From positions 62,001 to 126,000 of the forward strand of contig NZ_SMTF01000004.1 in NCBI RefSeq assembly GCF_004357985.1: a DNA stretch of 64,000 nucleotides, given 5' to 3'. This stretch comes from Luteimonas aestuarii. GTDB taxonomy: Bacteria; Pseudomonadota; Gammaproteobacteria; Xanthomonadales; Xanthomonadaceae. Below are positions 1 through 9,374 of this stretch, in pieces. The stretch's first letter is position 1. Each line of letters starts with the position of its first letter. The translations under genes and the position numbers were made by a program. The notes below the pieces were generated by a model, which saw only the letters and a list, made by a program, of their open reading frames with translations, made no database searches and was not told the DNA's origin.

Positions 1-1
1 C

Positions 2-1768
2 CCGCGCAATGGCGCCACGCACCTGCACCCGCAGCTGGACGAATACGAAAGCACGCCGACCATCACCGGCATCTACAGCCTGGATCCCGCGACGGGCGCA
101 CTGGCCATCCTCAACCATGCACCCAGCGGCGCGTTCTCGCCCACGATCGACAGCTATGGCCGCGTGATCTTCACCCGCTGGGACCACCTGCAGCGCGACC
201 AGCAGGGCTACAGCGCGTTCGGCGCGGTGGATTTGGCCAGCGAGGCCAGCAACGCCGCCAAGCTGTCGATGCAGCCGGAGACCTTCCCCGAATCGCGCAC
301 CGGCATGAGCAGCCCCTATGGCCAGGTCAACGGCCATACCTTCAACCTGTTCACGCCGTGGCAGATGAACCAGGACGGCACCGACGAAGTCACGCTCAAC
401 CACATCGGCCGGCAGGAACTGTCGTACATGTACGTGCCGCGCACGTTCGCATCCGATTCCGCGCTCGCCGACGCCGGCAACACCTCGATGTTCGCCAACC
501 GCAAGCACATCCGCCCCGACAGCGGCCTGTTCCACCTGCGCGAAGACCCGCGCGCGCCCGGCACCTACTTCGGCATCTACGCGCGCGAGTTCGCGGAAGG
601 CACGACCAACCAGATCGTGCGTTTCAACGGTGCGCCGAACGTCAATCCGGAACAGATGGCGATCGTGGACGCATCGCCGGAATCCAGCGACGGCGGCCGC
701 TTCCGCAACCCGCTGCCCACCACCTCGGGTGCCATGGTGGCTGGTTATGTGTCCACGTCGAGCTTCGGAGCCGGCAGCAGCATCCGCCTGCACGCGTTGG
801 GCACCAATGCGTCGGGCCTGTACACCTCGGGCACGGCACTGACGCCCGGCATCAGCAAGAGCGTGAGCTGGTGGGACCCCAACAACCAGCGTTCCTACAG
901 CGGACTGCTGTGGGAGCTGGAGCCGGTGGAAGTGGTTGCGCGGCCACGTCCGCCCAGCCCCACCCTTGCGTTGCCCTCGGTCGAACGCGCCGTCCTGACC
1001 GAAGAGCAGGTAGACGAGAATGCGCTGCGGCTGTGGATGAAGAACAACAACCTTGCCCTGATCATCGTGCGCAACCAGACCAGCCGCGACCGCGGCGACC
1101 GCCAGCAGCCGTTCAACCTGCAGGTGCCCGGTGGCGTCCGCACGGTGAACGGCAACGGCCGCGTGTACGACGTGGCCCATTTCCAGGTTTTCCAGGGCAA
1201 CCTGGTGCGGGCCTACGACAACTACAACCGCGGCCGCCGCGTGATCGCGCAGCCAAGCATCGTTCCCAGCAACCCGGCGTATCCTGCCGGCCCCGCCGGC
1301 AGCGTGGCGATCGCCAGCGACGGGTCTTCCGCCGCCTTCGTCCCCGCCAACCGTGCCCTGACCTGGCAGATCACCGACCCCGCCGGCCATGCCGTGGTCC
1401 GCGAGCGCCTGTGGGTGACGATGCAGCCCGGCGAGATCCGCACCTGCACCGGCTGCCACGGCGAGAACAGCCGCAACCAGGCCGGGCAAACGGCATCCGC
1501 CGCAAAGCCCCAGGCGCTGCGCACGTTGCTGCGCCACTGGAAGCAAGGCGGCAGTGCGCCGCTTCGCCAGAACAGCGCCCAGCCATTGCTGCCACCCGGC
1601 GCCGCCGCCGCAAGCGCGGTCACAGCCGGTGCGCAAGCGCAGCCAGTCGCCGCGACGCTCACGCCAGGCATGGTGACGGGTGCGCGCGCACAGGTCCGGT
1701 CGCAGCAGGTGCCTGTGCGTGCTCCGCTGCCGTTCGACGGTTCCCGCAGGACCGAGGCGCTGCGCTGA
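2..1768 (+). CDS. Secreted multi-domain protein with C-terminal heme-c motif (5' partial)
   Basis: The reading frame is already open at base 2, so the N-terminus and any signal peptide lie upstream; 588 codons are visible. No catalytic domain is obvious in the first 400 residues, which are rich in short beta-strand-like runs (repeated ITGIYSLDP, GRVIFTRWDH type segments) and look like a propeller or the middle domain of hydrazine synthase alpha-like proteins. Near the C-terminus there is a single CTGCH heme-c motif encoded at 1445-1459, in the context PGEIRTCTGCHGEN, followed by a Pro/Ala-rich tail. This arrangement is known from secreted HzsA-middle-domain proteins of unknown function. It is inferred to be a periplasmic or extracellular c-type cytochrome-like protein; a true hydrazine synthase is not suggested by the context. 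Convergent with folP. Confidence 0.6.
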   Translation, partial: PRNGATHLHPQLDEYESTPTITGIYSLDPATGALAILNHAPSGAFSPTIDSYGRVIFTRWDHLQRDQQGYSAFGAVDLASEASNAAKLSMQPETFPESRTGMSSPYGQVNGHTFNLFTPWQMNQDGTDEVTLNHIGRQELSYMYVPRTFASDSALADAGNTSMFANRKHIRPDSGLFHLREDPRAPGTYFGIYAREFAEGTTNQIVRFNGAPNVNPEQMAIVDASPESSDGGRFRNPLPTTSGAMVAGYVSTSSFGAGSSIRLHALGTNASGLYTSGTALTPGISKSVSWWDPNNQRSYSGLLWELEPVEVVARPRPPSPTLALPSVERAVLTEEQVDENALRLWMKNNNLALIIVRNQTSRDRGDRQQPFNLQVPGGVRTVNGNGRVYDVAHFQVFQGNLVRAYDNYNRGRRVIAQPSIVPSNPAYPAGPAGSVAIASDGSSAAFVPANRALTWQITDPAGHAVVRERLWVTMQPGEIRTCTGCHGENSRNQAGQTASAAKPQALRTLLRHWKQGGSAPLRQNSAQPLLPPGAAAASAVTAGAQAQPVAATLTPGMVTGARAQVRSQQVPVRAPLPFDGSRRTEALR

Positions 1769-1827
1769 TGGTGTTTGGCGACAGTTGAACTGCCGCCCGC
1801 CTGCCCGTGTGTTCCGCCCGCGCGGGC

Positions 1828-2727
1828 TCAGTCCGCGTCGGGCCAGCTGATCGCCGGCGCAGCCGAGGCCGTGCGCGGCACCGGCACCGCCGCCACCGCA
1901 TTCCAGACCTTCAGCGCGTCGACCGTGGCGGCCACGTCGTGCACGCGCACCAGCTGCGCACCGCGCTGCGCGGCGATGAGGTGCGCGGCGACCGATCCAT
2001 GCACGCGCGTCGCAGGGTCATCGCGCCCGGTGAGCTCACCGATGCTGCGCTTGCGCGAGAGGCCGGCCAGTACCGGCACGCCCAGCTCCACGAACCTCGC
2101 CAGCTGCGCCAGCAAGGCAAGGTTGTGCGCGGTCGACTTGCCGAAGCCGAATCCCGGGTCCACCAGCAGGTTGCGCCTTGCGATGCCGGCCATTTCCGCC
2201 GCGAAGATCCGCTCGGTCAGGAAACGATGCACCTCGCCCACCACGTCGTCGTACTCCGGCGCGTCCTGCATCGACCCCGGCTCGCCCCGCATGTGCATCA
2301 GCACCACCGGCACGCCCAGTGCCGCGGCCGCATCCAGCGCACCTTCGCGACGCAGCGCTCGGACATCGTTGATCATGCCCGCACCCGCGGCCACCGCCGC
2401 ACGCATCACCTCGGGCCTGGATGTGTCGATGCTGATCGGCAGCGCGGTCTGCACGGCCAGGCGTTCGACCACCGGGATCACGCGACGCAGTTCCTCGTCG
2501 ACGGGTACGAGCTGCGCACCCGGGCGCGTGGATTCGCCACCGATGTCGAGCACATCGGCCCCCTCTTCCGCGAGGCGAAGGCCGTGCGCGACGGCGGCAT
2601 CGACATCATCGTGCGCACCTCCGTCGGAGAACGAATCCGGCGTGACGTTGACGATACCCATGACGCGCGGGACATCGAGGCTGAGCTTGCGGCCGGCGCA
2701 ATCGAGCTGTGGCGTGGTGTCGAACAT
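1828..2727 (-). CDS. folP: Dihydropteroate synthase
   Basis: Condenses para-aminobenzoate with 6-hydroxymethyl-7,8-dihydropterin diphosphate in cytosolic folate synthesis. Both family signatures are present: MGIVNVTPDSFSDGG near residue 23 and DIGGESTRPGA about 40 residues later, and the C-terminal part carries the GLSRKRSIG motif. I chose the ATG at 2727 (MFDTTPQL..., 299 aa), which matches the usual 275-300 aa length; the frame stays open for 28 more codons upstream to 2811 but that stretch is not conserved-looking. It lies 165 bases downstream of ftsH on the same strand, the same ftsH-folP order as in Escherichia coli, so co-transcription is plausible although a hairpin lies between them. 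Confidence 0.96.
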   Translation of the reverse strand: MFDTTPQLDCAGRKLSLDVPRVMGIVNVTPDSFSDGGAHDDVDAAVAHGLRLAEEGADVLDIGGESTRPGAQLVPVDEELRRVIPVVERLAVQTALPISIDTSRPEVMRAAVAAGAGMINDVRALRREGALDAAAALGVPVVLMHMRGEPGSMQDAPEYDDVVGEVHRFLTERIFAAEMAGIARRNLLVDPGFGFGKSTAHNLALLAQLARFVELGVPVLAGLSRKRSIGELTGRDDPATRVHGSVAAHLIAAQRGAQLVRVHDVAATVDALKVWNAVAAVPVPRTASAAPAISWPDAD

Positions 2728-2832
2728 CGGGAATGACCAGGCAAGGGGAAGGCGAGTCGCCGCATCGCACAGCTTGCCACACCGGGTCGCGCCGGTTCCG
2801 TGCCCGCGCACCTGCGATCGATGGATACGACG

Positions 2833-2856
2833 ACGGCGCCGGTTTGCCGGCGCCGT
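2833..2856 (-). terminator. GC-rich hairpin downstream of ftsH
   Basis: A perfect 10-bp stem (2833-2842 pairing with 2847-2856) with a TTTG loop sits between the ftsH stop and folP. No run of T follows on the minus strand, so it is either a weak or factor-dependent terminator, or an attenuating structure between ftsH and folP. Confidence 0.45.
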
Positions 2857-2892
2857 TGCGCGATCACATCACCCGGGGCGGAGCGCCTGGGC

Positions 2893-4803
2893 TCAGGCCT
2901 GCTCCGCCGGACCACCGATGGGCGATACCGGGCGTGGGCCGCCCTCATCGTCGCCAGCGGGTGCGTCCGGCTTGCTCCAGCCCATGGGGGGCGGCGGATC
3001 CCGGCCTTCCATGATGGCGTCGATCTGCGGCACGTCGATGGTTTCGTATTCCAGCAGCAGCTTCGCCATCTTGTGCAACTTCTCGATGTGCTCGGTCAGG
3101 ATGGTCGTGCTGCGGGCGTACGCCTTGTCGAGGATGCCGCGCACCACTTCGTCGATCTTGCGCGCGGTGTCGTCGGACACGCTCTTGTGCTGCGTCACCG
3201 AACGACCGAGGAACACTTCGTCCTCGTCCTCGCCGTAGGCAATCGGACCCAGTTCGTCGGAAAGGCCCCACTTGGTGACCATGTTGCGCGCCATCTTGGT
3301 CGCGCGCTCGATGTCGTTGGACGCACCCGTGGTGACCTTGTCGGTGCCGAAGATCAGTTCCTCGGCCACGCGACCACCGTACAGAGAGGCCAGGTGGCTT
3401 TCGATGTAGGTGCGGTTGTAGCTGTAGCGATCGCCCTCGGGCAGGTACATGGTCACGCCCAGCGCGCGGCCGCGCGGAATGATGGTGACCTTGTAGACCG
3501 GGTCGTGCTCGGGCATCAGCCGCCCGACGATGGCGTGGCCGGCCTCGTGGTAGGCGGTGAGCTTCTTTTCGTCCTCGCTCATCGCCATCGACCGGCGCTC
3601 GGCGCCCATCAGGATCTTGTCGCGCGCGCGGTCGAAGTGGTCCATGCGGACTTCCTTCGCGTTCTCGCGCGCGGCGAACAGCGCCGCCTCGTTGACCAGG
3701 TTGGCCAGGTCCGCGCCGGAGAAACCGGGGGTGCCGCGCGCCACGATCATCGGCTCGACGTTGTCGGCCAGCGGCACCTTGCGCATGTGCACCTTGAGGA
3801 TCTGCTCGCGGCCCTTCACGTCGGGCAGGCCGACGACCACCTGGCGGTCGAAGCGGCCCGGGCGCAGCAGCGCCGGGTCCAGCACGTCGGGACGGTTGGT
3901 CGCGGCGATCACGATCACGCCCTCGCCGCCCTCGAAGCCGTCCATCTCGACCAGCAGCTGGTTCAGCGTCTGCTCGCGCTCGTCGTGGCCGCCGCCGAGG
4001 CCGGCGCCGCGATGGCGGCCGACCGCGTCGATCTCATCGATGAAGATGATGCACGGCGCGTGCTTCTTGGCCTGCTCGAACATGTCGCGCACGCGGCTGG
4101 CGCCGACGCCTACGAACATCTCGACGAAGTCCGAACCCGAGATCGAGAAGAACGGCACCTTGGCCTCGCCGGCGATCGCCTTGGCCAGCAGCGTCTTGCC
4201 GGTGCCGGGCGGGCCGACCATCAGCACGCCGCGCGGGATCTTGCCGCCCAGCTTCTGGAACTTGGAGGGGTCGCGCAGGAACTCGACCAGCTCCGACACT
4301 TCCTCCTTGGCCTCGTCGCAGCCGGCGACGTCGGCGAAGGTGACCTTGGTCTGGTCCTCGTTGAGCAGCTTGGCCCGCGACTTGCCGAACGACATCGCGC
4401 CCTTGCCGCCGCCCTGCTGCATCTGGCGCATGAAGTACACCCAGATGCCGATGAACAGCAGCCAGGGCAGGATGTTGATCAGGATGTAGAGCAGAGACGG
4501 CCCGCTGGACGGGCGCTCGGCCTTGATCTCGACGCCGTGGTTGATGAAGTCGTTCATCATCCCTTCGTCGCGGCGCGGTGCGATGACGGTGCCGCTCTGG
4601 CCGTTGCGGGTCTCGAAGGTGATGGTCTTCTCGTCCTCGGCGATATCGACCTTGCGGATCTGGTTGTCGCGCACCTGCTCCATGAACTGCGAGTACAGGA
4701 CCTCCTGCGACCCGGCCGTGCGCGGGCTGAAGCTCTGGAACACCACCATCAGCACGACGGCGACCAGGGCCCACAGCAGGAGGTTCTTCACGAGATCGTT
4801 CAT
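2893..4803 (-). CDS. ftsH: ATP-dependent zinc metalloprotease FtsH
   Basis: Membrane-anchored AAA+ protease that degrades misfolded membrane proteins and regulatory substrates such as LpxC in other Gram-negatives. The 636-residue protein has a first membrane segment at residues 7-24, a periplasmic loop, a second membrane segment near 103-124, then the AAA module with Walker A GPPGTGKT at 197-204 and Walker B IIFIDE at 252-257, the second region of homology ([20 protein letters not shown]), and the zinc-binding HEAGH at 419-423. Length and motif order are normal. The ATG at 4803 starts the canonical MNDLVKN. It follows rlmE by 30 bases on the same strand, the conserved rlmE-ftsH pair. Confidence 0.98.
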   Translation of the reverse strand: MNDLVKNLLLWALVAVVLMVVFQSFSPRTAGSQEVLYSQFMEQVRDNQIRKVDIAEDEKTITFETRNGQSGTVIAPRRDEGMMNDFINHGVEIKAERPSSGPSLLYILINILPWLLFIGIWVYFMRQMQQGGGKGAMSFGKSRAKLLNEDQTKVTFADVAGCDEAKEEVSELVEFLRDPSKFQKLGGKIPRGVLMVGPPGTGKTLLAKAIAGEAKVPFFSISGSDFVEMFVGVGASRVRDMFEQAKKHAPCIIFIDEIDAVGRHRGAGLGGGHDEREQTLNQLLVEMDGFEGGEGVIVIAATNRPDVLDPALLRPGRFDRQVVVGLPDVKGREQILKVHMRKVPLADNVEPMIVARGTPGFSGADLANLVNEAALFAARENAKEVRMDHFDRARDKILMGAERRSMAMSEDEKKLTAYHEAGHAIVGRLMPEHDPVYKVTIIPRGRALGVTMYLPEGDRYSYNRTYIESHLASLYGGRVAEELIFGTDKVTTGASNDIERATKMARNMVTKWGLSDELGPIAYGEDEDEVFLGRSVTQHKSVSDDTARKIDEVVRGILDKAYARSTTILTEHIEKLHKMAKLLLEYETIDVPQIDAIMEGRDPPPPMGWSKPDAPAGDDEGGPRPVSPIGGPAEQA

Positions 4804-4833
4804 TGGATATGCCTTGTTTCCCTGTTCGCCATG

Positions 4834-5481
4834 CTACTTCATCGATGCCAGCTTGCCCTGCGCCAGCGCATAGACTTCCGGCGAACGCTTGCGCGATGCC
4901 GCCGGCTTGCGGATCGCCACCTTGGGGTAGCGCCTGCGCAACTCACGCACGTACTCGTCGAACCCCACGCCCTGGAACAGCTTGATCAGGAACGCGCCAC
5001 CGGGCTTGAGGTGCTGGTCGGCGAACTCCATCGCCAGTTCCGCCAGGTGCATCGCGCGCGGTTGGTCCACCGCGCCCACACCGCTTTTGTTGGGGGCCAT
5101 GTCTGACAACACAAGGTCCACGGGCCGGCCACCCAAGAGAGTCTCAAGGCTCGATAAGACCGCATCCTCCCTGAAATCGCCATGAAGGAACTCCACGCCA
5201 GCCAGCGGCGGCATGTCCAGGATGTCGAGCGCCAGCACGCGCCCGGGCCGCGCCGGGTCCAACCGGTCCAGTTCCTGCCGCACCCATTGCGACCACCCGC
5301 CGGGCGCCGCGCCCAGGTCCACCACCACCATCCCCGGCTTCAGCAGGCGGTCGCGCGCCACCAGTTCCTCAAGCTTGTACGCCGCGCGCGAGCGCAGGCC
5401 TTCGGCCTGTGCCTTCTTCACGAAGGGGTCGGAGAAATGTTCCTTGAGCCAGCGCTGGCTGCTCTTGCTGCGTGTGGCCAT
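4834..5481 (-). CDS. rlmE: 23S rRNA (uridine-2'-O)-methyltransferase RlmE
   Basis: Methylates the 2'-O of U2552 in 23S rRNA late in 50S assembly. The 215-residue protein has the SAM motif [13 protein letters not shown], the catalytic Asp in [12 protein letters not shown] and the catalytic Lys in FLIKLFQG. The start is the ATG at 5481 ([11 protein letters not shown]), which matches the family N-terminus; an open stretch of 57 codons further upstream reads through a repeat element and is not coding. It is the first gene of the rlmE-ftsH unit and is divergent from yhbY. Confidence 0.96.
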   Translation of the reverse strand: MATRSKSSQRWLKEHFSDPFVKKAQAEGLRSRAAYKLEELVARDRLLKPGMVVVDLGAAPGGWSQWVRQELDRLDPARPGRVLALDILDMPPLAGVEFLHGDFREDAVLSSLETLLGGRPVDLVLSDMAPNKSGVGAVDQPRAMHLAELAMEFADQHLKPGGAFLIKLFQGVGFDEYVRELRRRYPKVAIRKPAASRKRSPEVYALAQGKLASMK

Positions 5482-5490
5482 ACGATCAAC

Positions 5491-5528
5491 CCCCGCCCCC
5501 GCGTGCGGGGAAGGGATGGGGTGGGGGC
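5491..5528. repeat. REP-like palindromic element, copy 1
   Basis: CCCCGCGTGCGGGG (5497-5510) forms a hairpin and is followed by GGGATGGGGTGGGGGC. The same palindrome plus G-rich tail occurs in inverted orientation at 16105-16140. It occupies the divergent spacer between rlmE and yhbY. Confidence 0.7.
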
Positions 5529-5621
5529 AAGCCGGTCGCCACGATGACAAGGAAGCCGCGCGGGACGGGCGATGCGGGCCCGCATGATACCCTGCGCATC
5601 CCGCCGCCTCCCGACTCCTGC

Positions 5622-5927
5622 ATGACCCTCGCGCTGACCGCCGCCCAGACACGCTTCCTGCGCGGGCAGGCGCACGATCTGAAGGCCATGCTGCAGGTAG
5701 GCGGGAAAGGCGTGACCGAGTCGCTGGTCGCCGAGATCGACGGCGCGCTGGAGCACCACGAACTGATCAAGGTGAAGGTGGCCGCCGCCGACCGGGACGA
5801 GCGCGATGCCCTGATCGCACAGATCACGCAACGCAGCGGCGCGGCCCTGGTGCAGCGCATCGGCCACGTGGCGGTGCTGTACCGCCCGTCGAAGGACCGT
5901 CGCCAGATCGTGCTGCCGCGGGCCTGA
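5622..5927 (+). CDS. yhbY: Ribosome assembly RNA-binding protein YhbY
   Basis: Small CRM-domain protein that binds pre-50S particles. The 101-residue sequence starts [15 protein letters not shown] and contains the diagnostic GGKGVTESL loop, followed by the [12 protein letters not shown] segment and a C-terminal strand pair ending in QIVLPRA. I chose ATG 5622 because it gives the standard family length; the frame is open upstream to 5472 but that part crosses the repeat element. Divergent from rlmE, as in Escherichia coli. The next gene starts 13 bases downstream, so the two are probably one transcript. Confidence 0.95.
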   Translation: MTLALTAAQTRFLRGQAHDLKAMLQVGGKGVTESLVAEIDGALEHHELIKVKVAAADRDERDALIAQITQRSGAALVQRIGHVAVLYRPSKDRRQIVLPRA

Positions 5928-5940
5928 GCCGGGCCGACAC

Positions 5941-6318
5941 ATGCAACTGGTCCACGAACGCCCGGATTTCGAGTTTTTCCTGCGCGGCGCCGATGGCCAA
6001 CACGCGCTGGTCAACGATCGTACCCTGCTGCGCAGTTTCATCGTCGCGCCCGACCGGCTGGTCGAAGACTGGCAGGTCGATGCCGCGGCGACGCTCACAC
6101 CCGATGACCTCGAACCCCTGTTCGCGCTGCGACCCGAATTGATCGTGCTGGGTTGCGGCGCAGCGCAGGTCTTCCCGCCGCCGCGCACCCTGGCCGCCTG
6201 CCTGTCGCGCGGCATCGGCCTGGAAACCATGGTCAACGGTGCCGCCGCCCGCACCTACAACGTCTTGGCAGGCGAAGGCCGGCGCGTGGTGGCCGCGTTC
6301 GTGCTTGCGGGACAGTGA
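5941..6318 (+). CDS. Mth938-like domain protein (DUF498 family)
   Basis: A 125-residue single-domain protein. The pattern LIVLGCGAAQVFPP in the middle and GIGLETMVNGAAARTYNVLAGEGRRVVAAF at the end, broken by short loops, is typical of the Mth938/NDUFAF3-like fold. Bacterial members have no settled biochemical role; the human relative is a complex I assembly factor. It is probably co-transcribed with yhbY 13 bases upstream. No signal peptide or membrane segment is visible, so it is likely cytosolic. Confidence 0.85.
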   Translation: MQLVHERPDFEFFLRGADGQHALVNDRTLLRSFIVAPDRLVEDWQVDAAATLTPDDLEPLFALRPELIVLGCGAAQVFPPPRTLAACLSRGIGLETMVNGAAARTYNVLAGEGRRVVAAFVLAGQ

Positions 6319-6390
6319 TGGCCGATCGCTGACCGGCAACAGCCGAGGACACCTCGGCCCTTCCACATCACCCGTTGCCAGCCACGGCAC

Positions 6391-6442
6391 GATCAACGCG
6401 CCGGCAGATACTGCATCGGATCGACCGGGCGGTCGTTGTAGC
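6391..6442 (-). pseudogene. Duplicated fragment of the nlpD 3' end
   Basis: These roughly 52 bases match 6544-6596, the last codons and stop of nlpD, with only a few substitutions. Read on the minus strand they give YNDRPVDPMQYLPAR and a TGA. No upstream coding sequence joins it, so it is a non-functional tail copy. The rest of the 6319-6545 gap holds no gene that I can support. Confidence 0.7.
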
Positions 6443-6545
6443 GGGCGATCAGGCGCCGCCTGCGATCCATTGGATCGCGCGCCTGTGAGCGCCCGGCGCG
6501 CTGAGCCGGGCCGGGGATCCGCGACTCGCGGAGCACGCCTCGCGA

Positions 6546-7316
6546 TCAGCGCGCCGGCAAGTACTGCATCGGATCGACCGGGCGGCCGTTGTAGCGGATC
6601 TCGAAATGCAGCATGTCGCGGGAGGCACCGCTGCGCCCCATTTCCGCGATCTGCTGGCCGGCGCCGATACGCGCGCCTTCGTTCACCAGACGCGTGCGGT
6701 TGTGGCCATAGGCCGTCAGCCACTGGTCGTCATGCTTGATGATGACCAGTTCGCCGTAGCCGACCAGGCCGGAGCCCGAATAGACCACCACGCCCTCGGC
6801 CGCTGCGCGTACCGGCTGCCCCGCCGTGCCGCCGATGCCGATGCCCTGCTTGGTCGGATCGCCTGCGGCATACCGCGCCACCACTTGGCCGTCGGTGGGC
6901 CAGCGCCAGCTGAAGGGCGACGCCGCCGGTGCGGGCGTCGCTGCCTGCGGCGGTGCCTGCGTGGGGGCAACGGCGGGCCTGGCCTGGGCGCCACCGGACG
7001 CCGGGCGTGCCGCCGCTGCAGGGCGCGTGGTGGACGCGGTGCGCGTGCCGGACGACGGATACAGGTTGAGTCGCTGGCCCGGATAAATGGTGTAAGGCGC
7101 GGAAATCCCGTTCCACAGCGCGAGGTCCATCGGGCTGATGCGGTTGTTCACGGCGATGCGATACAGGGTGTCGCCGCGTTGGACGGTCACCGTCTGCCCG
7201 GGGCGCGGCGTGGACGTGGCCGACGATTGCGACGAAGGCGCACCCGAGCGCGTCACCGTGCTCTTGCCGCAGGCCACCAGCAAGGCCATGCAGGCCACCA
7301 CGATCCACATCCTCAT
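6546..7316 (-). CDS. nlpD: Lipoprotein with LysM and degenerate LytM domains, NlpD type
   Basis: Envelope lipoprotein that in relatives activates cell-wall amidases during division. The 256-residue product starts MRMWIVVACMALLVACGKS, a lipobox signal peptide. It has a LysM domain (VQRGDTLYRIAVNNRISP to YPGQRLNLYP, about residues 40-85), a Pro/Ala-rich linker and a C-terminal LytM/M23 domain. The M23 zinc ligands are not conserved: the first site reads KQGIGIGG and the last motif is LHFEIR, so it is probably a regulator and not an enzyme. The ATG at 7316 overlaps the yqaA stop (ATGA), which fixes the start. No rpoS follows it, unlike in many gammaproteobacteria. Confidence 0.93.
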   Translation of the reverse strand: MRMWIVVACMALLVACGKSTVTRSGAPSSQSSATSTPRPGQTVTVQRGDTLYRIAVNNRISPMDLALWNGISAPYTIYPGQRLNLYPSSGTRTASTTRPAAAARPASGGAQARPAVAPTQAPPQAATPAPAASPFSWRWPTDGQVVARYAAGDPTKQGIGIGGTAGQPVRAAAEGVVVYSGSGLVGYGELVIIKHDDQWLTAYGHNRTRLVNEGARIGAGQQIAEMGRSGASRDMLHFEIRYNGRPVDPMQYLPAR

Positions 7317-7897
7317 CGAAACCACTCCAACCAGACCAAGGCCACGGCAACCAGTACTACGGCAAACCATCCCAGGGCCTCGACGTAACGGCGCAGCACG
7401 CCTTCCAGGCGTTCGCCACCCCAGGCGATCAGGCCCGCGACCAGGAAGAATCGCGTGCCGCGCCCGATCACCGAGCCCAGCAGGAACGGTAACAGGCCCA
7501 CGCCCAACGCACCCGAAGCGATCGTGAACACCTTGTACGGGATCGGCGTGAACGCGGCCAGCAGCACGAACACGAATCCGTAGCGCTGGAACAGGTCCTG
7601 GACCTGCAGGAACGCCGGCTCCCAGCCCATGCGCTGCATCCATGGCCAGATCAGGTCCAACGCGTAGCTGCCCAGCGTATAGCCCAGCAATCCACCGACT
7701 ACCGACGCCACTGTGCACACTAGCGCATAGCGCCACCACGCCGCCGGCTTGGCCAGCGCCATCGGTGCCAGCATCACGTCCGGCGGGATCGGAAAGATGA
7801 CCGATTCGGCTGCGCTCATCGCCGCCAGGTAGCGCGGTGCGTGGCGATGGCGCGCCCATTGCAGGCAGCGCTCGTAGAGTGGACCGAACAGCCGCAT
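7313..7897 (-). CDS. yqaA: DedA-like small membrane protein YqaA
   Basis: A 194-residue polytopic inner-membrane protein of the VTT/DedA (SNARE-associated Golgi) superfamily. Visible features are the hydrophobic segments around SAAESVIFPIPPDVMLAPMALA, VCTVASVVGGLLGYTLGSYA, FVFVLLAAFTPIPYKVFTIASGALGVG and a C-terminal helix. The FTPIPYKVFTIASG stretch is the family signature. Members are linked to membrane homeostasis and lipid flipping; the substrate here is unknown. Its ATG shares one base with the pcm stop and its stop overlaps the nlpD start, so surE-pcm-yqaA-nlpD is a tightly coupled operon. Confidence 0.92.
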   Translation of the reverse strand: MRLFGPLYERCLQWARHRHAPRYLAAMSAAESVIFPIPPDVMLAPMALAKPAAWWRYALVCTVASVVGGLLGYTLGSYALDLIWPWMQRMGWEPAFLQVQDLFQRYGFVFVLLAAFTPIPYKVFTIASGALGVGLLPFLLGSVIGRGTRFFLVAGLIAWGGERLEGVLRRYVEALGWFAVVLVAVALVWLEWFR

Positions 7898-8595
7898 CAG
7901 CCGAGCACGCCCGACAGCAGGGGCACGAACGACACCGGCGCCAGGTCGGTGCGTTCGATGCTGCCATCCGCGCGCGCGCGCAGGCAGGCCAGCACCTGGC
8001 CGCCCGGCGCGCCCACCGGCGCCACCAGGATGCCGCCGGGTGCGAGTTGCGCCGTGAGCGCGTCGACCAGTGCCGGTGCAGCCGCGGTCACGACGATGCC
8101 GTCGAACGGCGCTTCCTCCGGCCAGCCGATCCGACCGTCATCGTGCTTGCTGCGCACGTTCAGGCCAAGCGAACGGAACCGCTTGCGCGCGACGCGCAGC
8201 AATTCACCGATGCGCTCGACGGTGAATACCTCGATGCCCAACGCGGCGAGGATCGTGGCCTGGTAACCGGACCCGGTGCCGACCTCGAGCACCTTCGCGG
8301 GCTGGCGACCGTCCGCATACAGCGCTTCGGTCATCTTCGCCACCACCCAGGGCTGCGAGATGGTCTGGCCGTGGCCGATCGGGAGCGCCGTGTCTTCATA
8401 GGCGCGCGTGGCCAGCGCCTCGTCGACGAACAGGTGGCGCGGCACGGTACGGATGGCATTGAGCACGCGTTCGTCGGTGATGCCCCCGCCACCGTGCGTG
8501 CCGTCGCGCAGCCGGTCGATCAGGCGGTCGCGCACGCGCTGCGAGGTCATGCCCATGCCAACCGCCTCGGGCTGCAGCCGCAACCGCGGCGTCAT
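7897..8595 (-). CDS. pcm: Protein-L-isoaspartate O-methyltransferase
   Basis: Repairs isoaspartyl damage in aged proteins using SAM. The 232-residue protein has the N-terminal [18 protein letters not shown] block, the active-site loop [16 protein letters not shown] motif [15 protein letters not shown] and the downstream [16 protein letters not shown] motif. The ATG at 8595 overlaps the surE stop as ATGA. The surE-pcm-(yqaA)-nlpD order is the classical stationary-phase survival operon. Confidence 0.96.
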   Translation of the reverse strand: MTPRLRLQPEAVGMGMTSQRVRDRLIDRLRDGTHGGGGITDERVLNAIRTVPRHLFVDEALATRAYEDTALPIGHGQTISQPWVVAKMTEALYADGRQPAKVLEVGTGSGYQATILAALGIEVFTVERIGELLRVARKRFRSLGLNVRSKHDDGRIGWPEEAPFDGIVVTAAAPALVDALTAQLAPGGILVAPVGAPGGQVLACLRARADGSIERTDLAPVSFVPLLSGVLG

Positions 8596-9374
8596 GTGCG
8601 CGGTTCCCGCAGTTCCTCGGCCAGGCTGCCGACCCAGCTGGCCACCTGCTCCAGCGCCTGGTAGCGGGTCAGGTCGACATGGATGGGCGTGATCGAGATG
8701 TTGCCGTAGCGCACGGCGTGGAAGTCCGTGCCCGGCCCTGCGTCCATCTCCGGCCCGGCCGCGCCGATCCACCACCAGGTGCGTCCACGCGGATCCTCCT
8801 GTTTGGTACAGGGCTCGGCGCGGTGGCGGTTGCCGAGACGCGTGACCTCGAAACCGGCGACATCGGCCCAGGCGCGGTCGGGCACGTTGACGTTGAGGAT
8901 TGTGTCCGCGGGCAGCGGATCCGCCTTGAGGCGCTCGACGATCTCCACCGCGGCACGCGCGGCGGTCTCGTAATGGCGGCCATCGTGGTTGACGGTGGCC
9001 AGCGACATCGCGATCGCCGGCAGGCCGAGGAACCGGCCTTCCATCGCCGCGGCCACGGTTCCCGAGTAGATGACGTCGTCGCCGAGGTTGGCAGTGTTGT
9101 TGATGCCCGACACCACGATGTCCGGCTCGAGTTCCAGCATGCCGGTGATGGCGACGTGCACGCAGTCCGTGGGTGTGCCATAGACGCGCCACACCGTGTC
9201 TTCGAGCTGCTGCACGCGCAACGGCATGTCCAGCGTGAGCGAATTGCTGGCGCCGGAGCGGTCGCGGTCGGGGGCGACGATCAGCACGTCGTGGCCGGCG
9301 TCGCGCAGGCCCTGGGCGAGGATCCGGATGCCGGGGGCGTCGACGCCGTCGTCGTTGCTGACCAGTACGCGCAT
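8592..9374 (-). CDS. surE: 5'/3'-nucleotidase SurE
   Basis: Broad nucleoside monophosphatase and exopolyphosphatase active in stationary phase. The 260-residue sequence starts [15 protein letters not shown], which carries the metal-binding Asp pair, and continues with the Ser in [13 protein letters not shown] and [18 protein letters not shown], all conserved in the family. I chose ATG 9374; the frame is open to 9413 upstream but the extra 13 residues precede the conserved strand. First gene of the operon, divergent from the smr gene, with about 100 bases between that must contain both promoters. Confidence 0.96.
   Translation of the reverse strand: MRVLVSNDDGVDAPGIRILAQGLRDAGHDVLIVAPDRDRSGASNSLTLDMPLRVQQLEDTVWRVYGTPTDCVHVAITGMLELEPDIVVSGINNTANLGDDVIYSGTVAAAMEGRFLGLPAIAMSLATVNHDGRHYETAARAAVEIVERLKADPLPADTILNVNVPDRAWADVAGFEVTRLGNRHRAEPCTKQEDPRGRTWWWIGAAGPEMDAGPGTDFHAVRYGNISITPIHVDLTRYQALEQVASWVGSLAEELREPRT

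Noticed and set aside
2800-5106. A 768-codon open frame on the plus strand opposite ftsH.
   Set aside because: The minus-strand frame carries all FtsH motifs; the plus-strand protein is His/Arg/Val-rich noise.
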